Assembly: GCA_024516155.1 (NCBI GenBank)
Contig: JAJJXM010000040.1
Location: 62,001 to 126,000, forward strand
DNA length: 64,000 nucleotides
Source of the DNA: Pyronema omphalodes
Taxonomy: Eukaryota; Ascomycota; Pezizomycetes; Pezizales; Pyronemataceae
Direction of reading: 5' to 3'
Positions 1 to 12,229 of this stretch are shown here, piece by piece (position 1 is the stretch's first letter; the number at the start of each line of letters is the position of its first letter). Under the pieces are notes generated by a model. It saw only the letters and a list, made by a program, of their open reading frames with translations. It was not told the origin of the DNA and ran no database searches. Position numbers and translations under genes: made by a program.

Positions 1-480
1 CAAACATTATCGGCGCACGTCTGTTCTTTCACCGCTTAAAGCCGACAGCGACACACGAAGTTGTCTGTTATCAGCCCGGTTTAAACCCGTGTCAGGCTGA
101 TCCACTTCTTGCCACGGTGAAATAGAGGTCAAAAATACCACATCTATTTCCTCTGACAGAATATCATTTGAAGTGCTGAGCTACTGTAATCATGCTGTCA
201 TTCGCAAGAGGCTGGAGCGGTAACAAGATAAGTACATTGAGTAGACCTAGTTTCCAACCATCATGTCTAAGCTTTGGAGAGAGACGTTTAGTCGCATAAA
301 GTTCTTTCTATGTAGATTTTAATTTTTTGCGTTCATCGAATATTGTATCTCAGAACACGTGAGCGCAAATTTGGATATTTCGTGTGCTCGCGGTGTTGTG
401 TGATATTGGTGCAGTGTGCAATCAACCATCTGGGCTGCTAGACAGTGAACGGCGTAAGATACGTTAGTGATAAATGTATA
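1..480. repeat. Left copy of a diverged direct repeat
   Basis: The first ~135 bases and a block at about 421-475 match 6223-6370 and 6432-6482 in the same orientation and order, with many substitutions and a length difference of roughly 200 bases between the matching blocks. Shared landmarks are 'cacgtctgttctttcaccgc', 'aatccacttct' (gatccacttct here) and 'gacagtgaac...taagatacgt'. No coding frame runs through it. It begins at the window edge, so the true left boundary is unknown. Confidence 0.7.
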
Positions 481-1818
481 GCTAAAAAACGCGTACTTTT
501 ACTTGGCTGCTATACTTCGTTGAGTGAACGAAAGCGTAAAGAAAGGGAGTATTGGGCAAGAAAGCTCGCGAAGATAAAAAAAGCAGGCTGATAGCCGAGT
601 GACCCAATGTGACCACGTCTCACACACCTCGGATAAACCCCCTCTGCTCACTCACTCCCTGCATTCCTCCCCACAAAAATACTTTCTGCATTAACCTGAC
701 TACATATATGCGCTAGAATTCTTTTACTATAATTACTTCCTATACCCCCCTCGCTACACCCCTTCTTGCCCCTATCAAACTATCCGTACGTACTTATTTG
801 CTTCGCTCATTTTTGGATTCCCATGTCGTGTCGCCTGCCGCCATCGCCGTCCGATGACCACATCTCTTAAAAGTTAAGCCTCTCATCTATGCCAGAGAAT
901 CCATGCTCAGCAGTTTAGCTACCATGGTTTTCACTACATGATTCAACATTCAAACTCATAATCTCAAATATGCATGTCAAACTCGACCATCGGGTTATAT
1001 TTGTTACCTACCTTGTAAATTTTGCGGCATTACTCCCGGCAGCAGTACACAATCAAAAGACTAACTTTGACCAACTTTAAATCATGCCAACGAATTCATC
1101 ATATTTGTAATCACCATCGCGATGGAATGGGCTAGAGTAGTAGTATCCATATCTAGAAGTCTGACAAAGAGCAGATAGAAGCCAAGCATTGCATCGCAAA
1201 TTCCATACAAATTTTTTAGCCTTCTATAGTAACGTAGCCGATGATATATATGACGATGTTTAGCCCCGCTTTTGGTTTAGAGTTGAGTTTATTCTCACCA
1301 ATCTTCAATGGTCTCGTTGTGATCATCAGTATGTATCCACTTAACAGCGGGTTTCGGGGCGAAGTAAGAGTGTAGCTTGGAATGGGGATAAGGAAGTCCT
1401 GCGTTGCAGAGAGGAACAACCGAGGACAAGGAGAACACATATTACAGTACTGAAGTATATAAAATACCAGACTGCCTGAGAAATTTGAGGGAGCCAAAGA
1501 CTGATACAAGTTTCTTACGGTCAATGATGGCTGACAAACGTAACGAAGATCATTGAAGTATAATGAAATGGAACTAAATCTGGACATTGAATAACGCTAC
1601 TTGGGACTGGTGCTATAACAATTCCGCTTATACTACCCGGATCATCGTAGACTCCAACAAACAGGTCATATAGAATACATGTTCCCTGATACCTAGCATG
1701 ACATCCACAGAAATAAATGAAACGCCTGGAGCTCTTAAAGTACATTTTTAAAGCTACAGTAATGAAAAAAGGAAAACATAAAGAAAACTTAGTTTCCGCC
1801 CCTGCACCTGCCAAATTT
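481..1818. other. Intergenic, no gene supported
   Basis: Stop-rich, AT-leaning sequence. The two small minus-strand frames at 1216-1587 and 1521-1814 have no recognisable domain and lie just downstream of the ankyrin gene, so part of this stretch probably holds its 3' UTR. Confidence 0.5.
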
Positions 1819-4800
1819 TCACAACCTTAGCCATTGTTTTACCTCTTCAGTTATTTCCGATGAACAAAGATCGTATGCAGTCTTCCCATCGAAGTCTTTC
1901 AATCGAATATCTATATCATCCCGTTCTAACAGCTGTCTAACTACTGATTCGTTGCCATGGTAGCACGCAAACATCAGCGCAGTCTTTCTGTGTTGATTCT
2001 GCAGATTGACCTGGATATCATGCCGTTTCAGTAGCTTAGCCGCGACTGAACACATTCCACGCTCACATACAAACATCAGCGCAGTCTCCCCGTTCTCATC
2101 CTGCAGGTTGACATCAATAGCATGCGCCTGTTTCAATAGATTAGACGCAATGAAACCCGCGCCATCCTTACATGCCAATATCAGCGCAGTCTTCCCATTC
2201 TTATCCTGCAGGTTCACCTGGATATCATGCCGCGCCAATAACTGAAGCACCATTCCTCCGTGCTCATTCGACATACATGCACGCATCAGAGCCGTCGTTC
2301 CGTATATATTCTGCAGGTTGACCTCAATATCAGGCCGTGCTAACAGCTTGCACGCAACTGATCTCCATGCATGTTCCAACGGAGATATCAACATCAGCAC
2401 AGTCAAACCGTAGTTATCCTGTATGTTGACCTGAATATCATGCCGTGATAACAGCTTATCCACAGCCCAACTATCTCCTCTTACACCTGCATACATCAGA
2501 GCCGTCCATCCCTTCTTATCCTGTAGATTGACCTGAATATCATGCCGTGATAACAGCTTATCCACAGCCCAACTATCTCCTCTTACACTTGCATACATCA
2601 GAGCCGTCCATCCCTTCTTATCCTGTAGATTGACCTCAATATCATCCCGTTCTAGAAATAGATCGTAAAATGAAAATTCCTCGCATATAACTATTTCCAG
2701 AGCCGTCTGTCCTTCCTTTGTTTGTAGGTTAACCTTGATATCATGCCGTGCTAACAGATTTTCCACAACTGAAGACAAACCCTCTTTGCATGCAATTAAC
2801 AGTGCCGTCCATCCGTCCTTATCCTGCAAGTTGACCTGGATTTCTTTGTGGTCGAGTAACAGATGTGTAATGTCTCTATGTGTATGCCCGCGCCGACAGG
2901 CATGCATAAGCGCAGTTTGCTTAAACGGGGAGTTATCATCGACGGCATTGACGTCAATATGTCTTTGCTTCAGTGCCTCTTTGACTTTCCGAATATCCCC
3001 ACTTTCTACAGCTTCAAAAAATTCCTTCTGGCTTAATGAGGTCTCAGCGCTTTCGGATTCGATTGCGTCATTTCTTTGATCGTCAAGCATGTCTGGTGAT
3101 TCTCCACTGAAATCTTCCGCGGTCGACCCAGGGTATTCGCTACCGTGGAATGACGGCTCAGGGATACCATCGTCGTCTTCCTGTTCGTCGTCGTCGTCGT
3201 CGTCGTCCTCCTCCTCCTCCTCCTCCTCCTCCTCCTCCTCCTCCTCCTCCTCCTCCTGAAATGGCCCTAACAGGACAAACAATGCAATCTGCTGCATATG
3301 TTTTCCCAAATGACGTTGCAAGCATTTAGGCATCAGGGATTCTGCACAAAGTGGGCATTCCTGCTCGGATTCAACAACTTGTTGGCTGCGGTCCAATAGC
3401 ACGTCTATCGACTCTCTGTGGAGCATATGCAGATGCTTTTTCGTAAGATGGGCCTTGAAGGATTGGCTCGAAGACGACACCTGATCACAATATTCGCAAG
3501 CCCACTCACGGCGATGGCACTCGCGCTCGTGATGAAACCATTCATGGCGACTCGAATAAAGTCGAGATCCCTGGGCACAGTCTCGGAACGTGCATACGTA
3601 TGGTCGAATGTCGCGAAAGACATGCTTTCTAGTTTTCATTCTTTAGTACACATTTGAATCAAAGAAACGGAAGTTTGAAATACTCACTGCCATGACATAT
3701 AGTTGCTACCAGAGTTGGTCACAATCTTATAACAATACGGACATTCAAACGGCTGGTCCGTGTAACCATTTGGCGGAGGTGGAACACGCAGCTCATTGGA
3801 ACCAATAGTGGAGCCGGATGAAGTTGCGTATGATGTCTGAGAATATGCAGTTTCTGATTGAGCATCGTCATCATGTGGATCGGTCCGGGAGCTGTGGTAT
3901 GCGTGGTGTTCATGAACTGTAGATACTGCGGTTTGCATTGTTGTTGAGCCTTCACCATGTGCATAATAATCCTCGTCGAATCTAATCCTATCCTCCCTCT
4001 GGGCGTCGACGCCTTTCCCCTTCTCATCGTGGTACTGGACTTCATCTCCGTCGGTTAATTCTGCGTCTCCAAGAATTCCAGTGTCATCACAGCGTCGTCC
4101 AACCGGTTTCTCGTGATGCTTCTCGTTGTATTTAAGCAGCTGCCGCCTTTTAGTGTTGGCCTTTCCGAGTCTCTCTAGGAGATAGTTCATGTCCTCTGAG
4201 AGTTGGTATTTCTCTCTGACATGACTGATGTCGGCAGACGCATATGCAGATACATTGATTTTCTCCATCCTCTCCATGCGATCTCTAGATGCGATATTCT
4301 GAATGTTGGCTGTGAGTCGAAACAAAGAAGATATTGAATGGCCGACCTCGTCCGCCGACGCTGTAATTACATCTTCATCCGGTTCGTCATCCGAGGAGTC
4401 GGGATCCGTCTCGTTGGCGCATTGTCCGCTTGATCCGAGAATGTCGTTTTTCTGTGGCGGCTTCAACTCGCCAGTTAATAGCCCCAACGCTGAAGATTGT
4501 TAGTCACATCGTGATAACCCATGAATACCGAGTATACTCACTCTCTTCAACCACAACCTTCAGATCCACCAATAACACCTTCACATTGCCCCTGAACCGA
4601 GAGGCCTCGCGCAACTTATAGTCAAGGGACAGAGTGCTGTTGCGACGATGCGCTCCGACATTTTCAGCCCACACCTGTAGCCGACCCGGTGCTCCACTGA
4701 GCTTCTCGGGAATCTCGACCTTTTCGCCGTTTACTTGGAGGTGCTTGAAGAGGCGGCGAAAAGCATCGATACACTCCCAGTATAAGGCTGATATCTGCTT

Positions 4801-4821
4801 CTCTTCAGTTCCGGAGGCCAT
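1819..4821 (-). CDS. C2H2 zinc-finger / ankyrin-repeat protein (3 exons)
   Basis: Exons complement(4542..4821), (3688..4489) and (1819..3628) join in phase to 963 aa. If the nearer acceptor in the second intron is used, the protein is 4 residues longer. Intron 1 has a CTAAC branch site before its AG. Residues 1-93 resemble the helical N-terminal domain common to fungal C2H2/NACHT/ankyrin proteins, with 'WAENVGAH' and 'SLDYKLREA'. Degenerate C2H2-type fingers span ~345-475 (FECPYCYK, CEYCDQ...H, CPLCAES...H). An uninterrupted Glu then Asp tract follows at ~485-512, then about ten ankyrin repeats to the C-terminus, most with the signature 'DI.VNLQD..G.TALM.A'. Family members act as protein-interaction scaffolds or putative regulators; no specific partner can be read from the sequence. 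The start (ATG 4819-4821) is chosen because the N-terminal domain begins there, although the frame extends further upstream. Two repeats are almost identical (separate entry). Confidence 0.85.
2426..2629 (-). repeat. Two almost identical adjacent ankyrin-repeat units
   Basis: The 102-nt blocks 2426-2527 and 2528-2629 differ at a single base, which changes Gly to Ser (YAGVRG/YASVRG). The other ankyrin units of the gene are clearly diverged from each other. This points to a recent in-frame unit duplication or gene conversion. Confidence 0.9.
3192..3256 (-). repeat. Trinucleotide tract encoding poly-Glu/poly-Asp
   Basis: On the plus strand a run of TCG units passes into a run of CCT units. On the coding strand these read as GAG and GAC/GAT codons, giving about 19 Glu followed by about 8 Asp between the zinc-finger and ankyrin parts of the protein. 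It is likely length-variable. Confidence 0.85.
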
Positions 4822-4971
4822 GATGTTAGCGATGTCGATGTGTGTTTGTGGAGGAAGTGCGGGGCTTGGGGCGGGGCTAAAGGAAAACTGAGGGTGACAT
4901 ACATACGACATACATGTGCGTTGGCGTCTTTATGCAGATCACAGCCAATCATTCTGTATGGCATATCGAGA

Positions 4972-5664
4972 TCATATATAATCACTCGTTTTATAGAATA
5001 TAAGCGGACTAAGTTTTTTGATAATATGTACCAGGGATTGAATTGGGATAGAGAACTCACCTGCTGTATTCATCACAACCGCCTTCTGCACATCTGTTCC
5101 TCGAGCCGGCACACTTTTGATAGACTTTCTTCCCGATGTTGCATTGCAAATTGACAAAATAGCAAGGGTTGGATGAGAATTGACTTACTGGAATCCTATT
5201 TCTGATTGGTATGTATCTTCAGGAGTGCGATGGTCTTTATCCCATTGCATGTATGAAACTGGAGCCTGGGCCCTTGGGACTGGAATTGCTAGTGGTTGAT
5301 TTGATATGGTTCTCTGGAGGGTTCTCAAAGACATCGAGATTCCAAGATTTTGACTGTTGGTTTGGATAGTGTTGGGGTATTTTTTTTTTCTTGCTCTATG
5401 ATCTCGAGCTGAGTGTAGATTATTCAAGCAACCACATCTTGGAATTGAATCTACGCGGTATAGAAGCATCTTGTTGCGTGATTCAAATGACACACCCTGG
5501 TTGGTTACCTGAACATGGGGAATATGTTAGTAAGTGAATAGTCTATATGGTAAGGCGTGGAACTTGTACGGAATGGAACTTACCATTCTATCTATCCGAA
5601 CCAAAGATAGAATGAGGATAGCTGCGCATATGCTGTATTTGAGAGCAATTCCGGGGTTTCTCAT
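4972..5664 (-). CDS. Small signal-anchor protein, uncharacterised; 3' end uncertain
   Basis: An ATG at 5662-5664 opens a 27-codon exon coding a Lys/Arg-flanked hydrophobic stretch (IALKYSICAAILILSLVRID), consistent with a signal anchor. A clean intron follows (gtaagt donor after 'AGAATG', ACTAAC branch site, TTCAG acceptor) and joins in phase to a ~100-codon exon (5185 to ~5510) containing 'NKMLLYRVDSIPRCGCLNN' and a basic 'HRARKKKYP' segment. A second gtaagt at ~5191 probably splices to 'KSIKSVPARGTDVQKAVVMN' near 5110. The frame then either stops at 4972 or splices again at a gtgagt near 5062. I recognise no family. The layout (short cytosolic tail, one anchor, lumenal body) would suit a Golgi or ER type II protein, which is inference only. 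It lies directly upstream of, and on the same strand as, the zinc-finger/ankyrin gene. Confidence 0.45.
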
Positions 5665-6222
5665 TCAACAGTAGCGATTTTCCTGGGACGGGAATAATAG
5701 CTATCGGGTGTGTTGCCAAGGACTGTTTCTGTTTGCCGTCTATGTTTTAGCTGATGGAGGGTCCGAGGAAATGAAGAGGTTAGCTGCCAGGTGGGATAAT
5801 GTCTATTTATCTCCAGTGTTAGCAAAAACAAATTTCAAATCATATTCGCAACTATTGCAAAACGAGCAATCAAATTGACAACATCGGTATATCAAATTTA
5901 AAGAGGTGTGTGCCGGCTGTAAATTGGAAAAATGTGGAAGGCGAGTGACGTGATAAAATTCTTTCCAAAAAATGAATAGCGTTTTGGATCAAGATAGAGC
6001 AGAGAAACGATATGTAACAGAAGATTGGTGAAGTCGCTTATCAGAAAAGATAAAGGAGAGAACCAGGTCATAATAACCAGTGGAGAGCTCGCACATTATG
6101 TGGAAGTTGATTTCACGTGCGCTGCACTGATGATTATGATGAGGTAGAAAGACAAAACTTCAGAAGTACTTTAAGTACCAAATGACGCAGGTCACGGAGA
6201 TGGAGGCCCTGATTTTGACCGA
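5665..6222. other. Intergenic, no gene supported
   Basis: Upstream flank of the signal-anchor gene. No open frame and no recognisable promoter element beyond AT-rich patches. Confidence 0.5.
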
Positions 6223-6482
6223 CAAACATTGTCGGTACACGTCTGTTCTTTCACCGCCCGATGTTGGCAGCGCCGACACACGTAATTGCTAGCTTCGGCC
6301 CGATTCAAACACGCGGAAAGCTAATCCACTTCTGATCGATCACGGCGAAAAAATCTTTCAAAGTCGCAGTATCATCCACTCCAACCACACTGATATTTCA
6401 TGCTCCGGTGTTGCGCGATTGCGCGGCGCGTAATAAACTGTCTGAGTTGCTGGACAGTGAACATTCATAAGATACGTAATTC
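6223..6482. repeat. Right copy of the diverged direct repeat
   Basis: Matches window positions 1-135 and 421-475 in order and orientation, and so brackets the ankyrin gene and its upstream neighbour. Substitutions are scattered, and many look like C/T and G/A changes, as RIP-type mutation would leave, but I did not compute an index. No coding capacity is seen. Confidence 0.7.
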
Positions 6483-7079
6483 CAGTGGTTAGTCGTTTAC
6501 TGGAGATTCTGGGTTGTGAAGTGGTGCAATCGGGGTAAGGGGTAAAAAAGGTTCTTGTGGTGGAATTGTGGTGAAAGGCGTTGCAGCTATGTGGTTCAAA
6601 CAATGATTGACGAGAACAAAACTTCTTTATTACTTGATAAAATTAGGGCTTGTATATAAAATGTCGCTGCCCAATAAATATCCCTGAAAAAAAGAGTTTG
6701 TCATTGATGCGTGATGGTCTGTGATTTTGCTTTTCCTCGAGCCTTGCCGCCTACATAAACACAATCTCCACAGCTTCTAGCTCAATATTCTCCTTTCTTA
6801 ATCCATTCTCCTGATATAAACATTACTTACTTCGACGATCACCAATGTTGTCTTCAAAACAAGGCTGAGATAAGGTAGCGTCTGCATAGTGTTCTGATAA
6901 TATGCTTAAAAGAAAAACCGAACACTGGTAGAATAAAAAGGCCCTCGACGAAAATAATGATGAACAATAACCTGGAAATGCTGGTTCAGCTTGTACAACG
7001 TGACGATCAGTAGATTCTACTTAATACTCAATATTGCCTGGCATCGACGCTAGCCATTAATATCGCTGAGAGCGAGCTA

Positions 7080-7640
7080 TCCTTAATTGCATCAGGGGCC
7101 TCTTAAACTTAGATTCCTTCGCTTCACTTAGCTTATTCGCTAACCCCTCGATCTTTACTAGAGATTCTTGAGAGCTTCCCCTATCATGGATTGCTTCACT
7201 TGACTGATTCCGGTACCTCTTGATGGCTTATGTCTTTGAGCGTCGAATGTTTCTCCGGATATCTCTTGATCCTTTCTCGAACTTCATCGTCAGATTTTCT
7301 TTCTATTTTCATAAAAGGTTATGGATAAGATCCTCCTTATTTTTGTCGCGATAACACTCATGATCTTGTTACTATGAGCTACTATTGCCTGATCTATGGG
7401 AGCCATGAGGTGCACTGTGTGCATCGGCTGCGTGGTCCGGAGACACAGTTGATCGGTAAATATAGTTGTGTCGGTAAACACATTTGATGCGTAAACGGGT
7501 GCTTCTGTAGGGGTTTTTATGAGTTGTCCGAGGCGCTCTCTGATATCCTCTTCTTGTTGCTACTCCTTCTAGATCTCCTCTTCATGGATTTGACTTAACA
7601 GTTGGTCCCGTGTATAATATAGCTCATCCTTGAATTCTTG
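7080..7640 (-). pseudogene. Decayed fragment of the USP7/Ubp15-tail-like gene at 26.4 kb
   Basis: The reverse complement aligns over ~550 bases with the coiled-coil part of the gene at 26400-28257 (roughly 26800-27310). Examples are 'gtgtttaccga.acaac', 'ccacgcagcc.atgcacacagtgcac' with one mismatch, 'gatcttatccat' and 'ctgacgatgaagtt.gagaaagga'. Small indels and stops interrupt every frame, so it cannot code. The matching part starts and ends inside the parent exon, which indicates a truncated duplicate. The short frame 7290-7481 is an out-of-frame remnant. Confidence 0.8.
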
Positions 7641-10279
7641 ATGTCTATACAGACAGGGAAGCGTTCAGACCTGTTAATATGTGCTCCGAGGGTATCTTAT
7701 AGGCACAGCGGATTCCATACCATTTCGGCATAGAAACATCAGTACTACAACCACAACCACAGAGGTTCTCTAAGGAAGGGTGGGGTAAAGAGCTTAGTTA
7801 TAGCCAATTTTAACCGTGATGATTAAAGGATATTTGGTGGTTCCCGAACGGCAGCTGTCTTGCAATTTCCAATTGGTATGGGGGACAAAAGTCGGATACA
7901 GCTGTGGAGCGCCGGACTTGCCCTGATATCCGAATACATGGCTATGCATCTACAAGGGTGTGGGAGCCAAGCCTTGATTAGCTAGATGCTCATGCGACAC
8001 GATCCAAAGAACCGCATTCAACATGCAAACTCAACCTCATCTTCCATCTTTCGCACCTCTTGTATATACTTTGTTCGATTATATCTGCCTCTCCCAAATC
8101 TCAGCACTATCCGTCTTCAGCTTTCGTCAGAATTCCCTAACAGCCTGTAGGTCTCGCTGCAGACGTTACCCAAGACCAATCCATAGCTTGGCAAAGACTA
8201 GTTACTGGGCTGATGCTGAGTTGTCGAGATATCGTGAGGAAATTGATGTGGGGTCTTCGGAGTTTTTCATAGATTCCAGCCCTGACACCGGTCTAACTGT
8301 TGAGCTAGGTTTCAAATCGGACCCCTGCATTCAGATCGTTCGAAACTATGCATTAAAAACTACGGTTTCGAAGGGCCAAAACCAACTGTCGACTCAGTGG
8401 TGCTGCGGCATATGTAAATACCCATTTATATCTAAAATTCTCAGAAGCTTGGACACTTTTAAAATATTCTATCACCGATAATGGACACCATATGCTATAC
8501 CAGATGCATTTCAACTTGATATATGGAAATTTCGAGCGAAGCATGCGGAGACTAACTTGCTCGGCTAGAATTTTGAATAAGATGTACTCATTTGGAACCG
8601 GATGAATAACCTGATGTGTTTATGGCGATTAAACTGATCAAATATGAGCTTTTATCCGAGATACTAAAGCCTTCCAATTACACGCCCATTGTTCCCACTG
8701 CCCAGACTACCGCACTGAGCGCTAAATAAGCGATCAACCAGTCAAAAAACACACGGAATTCGGCATAAATACCCTCTAAGTTGCGTCTTCCGAAGTTTTT
8801 CTACGGATTTCTTCCGGGGTTCCGAATCAGGATGCATAGTCCAGCTCCGCACCATACATATGTACGCATCAGATCCTCACGACGCATCATGTATGAACAA
8901 CACATACGATACTGCCCCCCCCACCAAGGTGATCATTGGTATGTATCAGGTTTGTGGATCGGATCACGATGAACTTAGGAATATCGTGTACGGAAATGTC
9001 AGAGTTCTGCAGGGTACATACGCAGGGCCGTGGAAGGTGGCAGCGTGTTAGCTCCGGTGAGTGTGTACTCTAACTACTCTAGCCCAAGCCGCATCCGGTG
9101 ACGTCGACAGTTCATATCACAAGGCAGCACTCGAATGACGAATGTGTTACCAATGTCGAGGCTCGAACGGCAGACTCTTCTGGATTATTTATGACCACAT
9201 TATTTCCAACTGTAGGCTTCAGCTCACACCGACGAGACTAGGCGTCTCTCTGACCCTACGCAAGGAAATGGACAAGCCCATCGGAGATCAACTATGAGTG
9301 ATAATAACGCTTGCGGGATTAGACATCTTTGGGACACCGAAAAGAGTTTGTTTCCAGTTCCCATTTCCCAGGCTTGAATTTGTCACGTGCACAGTATCTG
9401 GGGCATCCAACTGCTTCAATTAGAAACCAGCATGATGCTCATCAAGCTGTCAAGACTTGCATTATTGCTGTAGCTTCAGTAGCCACCTTTTTCTTTCATG
9501 CTAAGTACAACAGCCAAATCTGGATGGGAACTGTGAATAAACCTTTTTCGGTATGCCAAAGATATCGATTAACATGGCTTCATCAACTTTCCGTTTGCTC
9601 ATTTCGGTACGGAAAAACTGTCTTGGGGCGCTGGTAGTTATCAAGCATTTTCACGCGGCAAAAGTCTTGGAAGGGGGACCGCCCACATCCACATCCGTGC
9701 TTAGCGAAGGTTCTGCATAAAGGGTCTGTGCACGTGTTTTCTAGCTGGTCATCATGCGAGGGTTGGAAGTATTTTTTCTTTCTAGATATTTGGATAAACA
9801 ATGGATGGGAACTGATGGGCTCCGGAAACCTGGGTGGCGGGCTATCAGTTTCATCGAACAAAATATGGCGCCGAGAAAATGTTTGAGGTGGTATAAGGGC
9901 AAATAGTTAGCGAAAGCTCTCCTACAGCAACCTCGGAATTCTCCGAAGGAAACCTAACATTTGATCCCGACCGAAAGAAGTATAGCTGCTGTTACCATTC
10001 ATGGGCTTGAACCTGTAGCTTCACACGCCGAAGGAACCAGGCGAATAAAAACATGGCGAACCAAACAGATCCGCATTAACCATCATCCCTGGTATACTAA
10101 ATTTTAGAGCCATAATCTGAGTGATAACTAAGGGTCCCGATAGCTAGCTGTAGGCGTAGTGTGGAGGAAGGATACATAAAGGTGCCCACGTCCAGCTGGG
10201 ATTCGCTGATCTACATTTACAACAAATATCTACGCACACAACTTGTATCTATCACCTTAATATATTAACTATAATCATA
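7641..10279. other. Long intergenic stretch, no gene supported
   Basis: The longest frames (8023-8481 on plus, 9583-9861 on minus, 9329-9637 on plus) lack recognisable domains and splice signals in useful phase. A 152-codon frame from an ATG at 8023 is the only one of any length. Without homologues it is not called. Confidence 0.4.
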
Positions 10280-11325
10280 ATGAGCGGATTCGAAAATGGG
10301 TACGTTGCCCTAAGGAATTTCTTCTTTCTGTACCGCTGTTGACAAGAATTAGAATTGCACTTGTTACCGGAGCTGGCTCTGGTCTTGCCCGCGGCGTTGT
10401 CCTTGAGTTCGTCAGGGGCGGTTGTGTTAGAATTGTCGCCGCCGACGTAATTCCTGAGCGCCTTGCCGAAACGGCGAAGCTTGTGTCCGAAATAAACCCC
10501 GCCGCCAGAGTTATCACCGTACCTACCGATGTCACAGATGCCGCCCAGGTCCAGAATATGGTCGACACAGCCGTTAAAGAGTTTGGAAGAATAGACTATA
10601 GTGTCCATTGTGCAGGAATCACCGGAGGAGCTGCACGCACTGATGAGATGGCGACGGAAGAGTTCGATCGGGTGACTGGTGTAAATCTTCGTGGATTATG
10701 GTTGTGCGAGAAGGCAGTTTTGGGACAGATGAAGATCCAAGAGCCAAGGAAACTATCGTCAGTAACACCTTTAATATCGAAATATGGTACAGAGATTGAT
10801 ATCAGATGGAAATGGAACGTCAGCACGTGGTGCAGTGGTCAACATGTCTTCGGTTCTAGGCCTCGTTGGTTATCGTGTTCAGTCACCATACGTGGTCTCG
10901 AAACATGGTATGTCCACCATAGTGCCACCGATAATGATCGGTGAACTGACCGACCCAGGTGTTTTGGGTCTTACAAAGGCGGATGCCGTTGACTATGCTG
11001 CTGATGGCATCCGGGTCAACGCCGTCTGCCCAGGGTGAGACATGAACCCTTCCTGCATTCACACACAGTTGCTAATTTGTGGCAGAATTGTTCGAACAAA
11101 TCTCTTACCTGAGGGTGCTTGGGAACATGTAAGATCTTTCCTCTATACTGGAACTGAATGGAGACTGACGGTAAACAGATGGGACCCTTTATCGAGACTC
11201 TTCCTATGCAGAGATTAGGTCTCATTGAGGAGGTTGCAGCGGCAGTTTGCTTCTTGGCAAGTGACAAGGCAAGCTTTATAACTGGAACTATGCTTCCTGT
11301 GGATGGTGGTTACTGCTGTGTATAA
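10280..11325 (+). CDS. Short-chain dehydrogenase/reductase (6 exons, one doubtful junction)
   Basis: Exons 10280-10299, 10347-~10757, ~10795-10907, 10959-11034, 11086-11128 and 11179-11325. The product is a classical SDR of roughly 250 aa that would use NAD(P)(H). It shows the nucleotide-binding glycine motif [10 protein letters not shown] near the N-terminus, 'HCAG' (the NxAG position), a serine in 'VVNMSS', the catalytic YxxxK as 'YVVSK', 'IRVNAVCPG', and the C-terminal '[12 protein letters not shown]'. All junctions agree in phase except the one after 'QEPRKLSS'. There the natural 48-nt intron (10758-10805) leaves the frame one base off before '[13 protein letters not shown]'. Only a 31- or 37-nt intron restores it, so the gene may carry a one-base frameshift. 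Substrate cannot be predicted. Confidence 0.8.
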
Positions 11326-12229
11326 TGTGGTTACTCATATGATGACTGATGAAAAGCTTTGGGGATATAATACACACCAGGTAGTAGTTGTAATATATTG
11401 TCTTAGTAATCACTTCATCTTACTGTGCATTCTTTATGGCTGAAACCTGAGATTGATTTGCAACCCATTGTCTCAATTTATGTCAGTCATGGACCGGGAT
11501 TCGGAAGTTGTTTTGTAATCTTCTTACAATGACTACATATTGTGGGGTACACCTTGAGCTACCGGTAGGCCTCGATGTCTATACCTTTTTTTGCCGCCAA
11601 CACAGGGGTAGTGACAGGGGTGAGCATAATCTCGAGTGATAAAACATGATTAGACTATTTCTTCTCGCTTGCTACGGGCTACGCCGTTCTTCACCACCGC
11701 GAGTCCACAACCACACTACCGCCCTCGCTTGTTCAGTGCATATAGCCAACCGAAATCCATCTTATGCAAAGTCCTGGTGTTAATTATATGCCAAGAACGT
11801 AAATACCGGCGTTTTTTAAACACCAATTTGCACACCCATCTTTGTCTCGAATTGGTCTTTGTCAACCTAGATTTATTCTTCCTCAACTTATACTTAACTT
11901 CCCGCCTGCGGCTTGATTATGAACGTAGTTGTAGTAAAGTAGATGCATGCAGAATGTCATGGGATAATTCTCTTCTCTTCACAAGCGTCGTATTTAAGAT
12001 GCCTCCCCCCCAGCTGTAGCCCATTAACCCCTAAAGAGACTGTAAAGTCTGTATGAACCTCATTCAACCCAATTCCATCATCCATACACCACAGAACCAA
12101 CCGTAACAAAATCTTCTAACTCAATCCCTCAAAGATCCCATTATTATACACAATCCCTATCCCCCATCCTCCAATCCCCCAACCTTCTTACCAATAAGCA
12201 ACAAACCTAGAAACCTAGAAACCTAGAAA
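11326..12229. other. Intergenic, no gene supported
   Basis: 3' flanks of two convergent genes. A 116-codon frame at 11669-12019 has no recognisable content. Pyrimidine- and A-rich sequence at 12060-12230 includes three copies of 'aaacctagaa' at about 12203-12230. Confidence 0.5.

Noticed and set aside
8023..8481. 152-codon plus-strand frame as a gene
   Set aside because: No domain, signal peptide or neighbouring splice partners; composition looks random and flanks are stop-dense.
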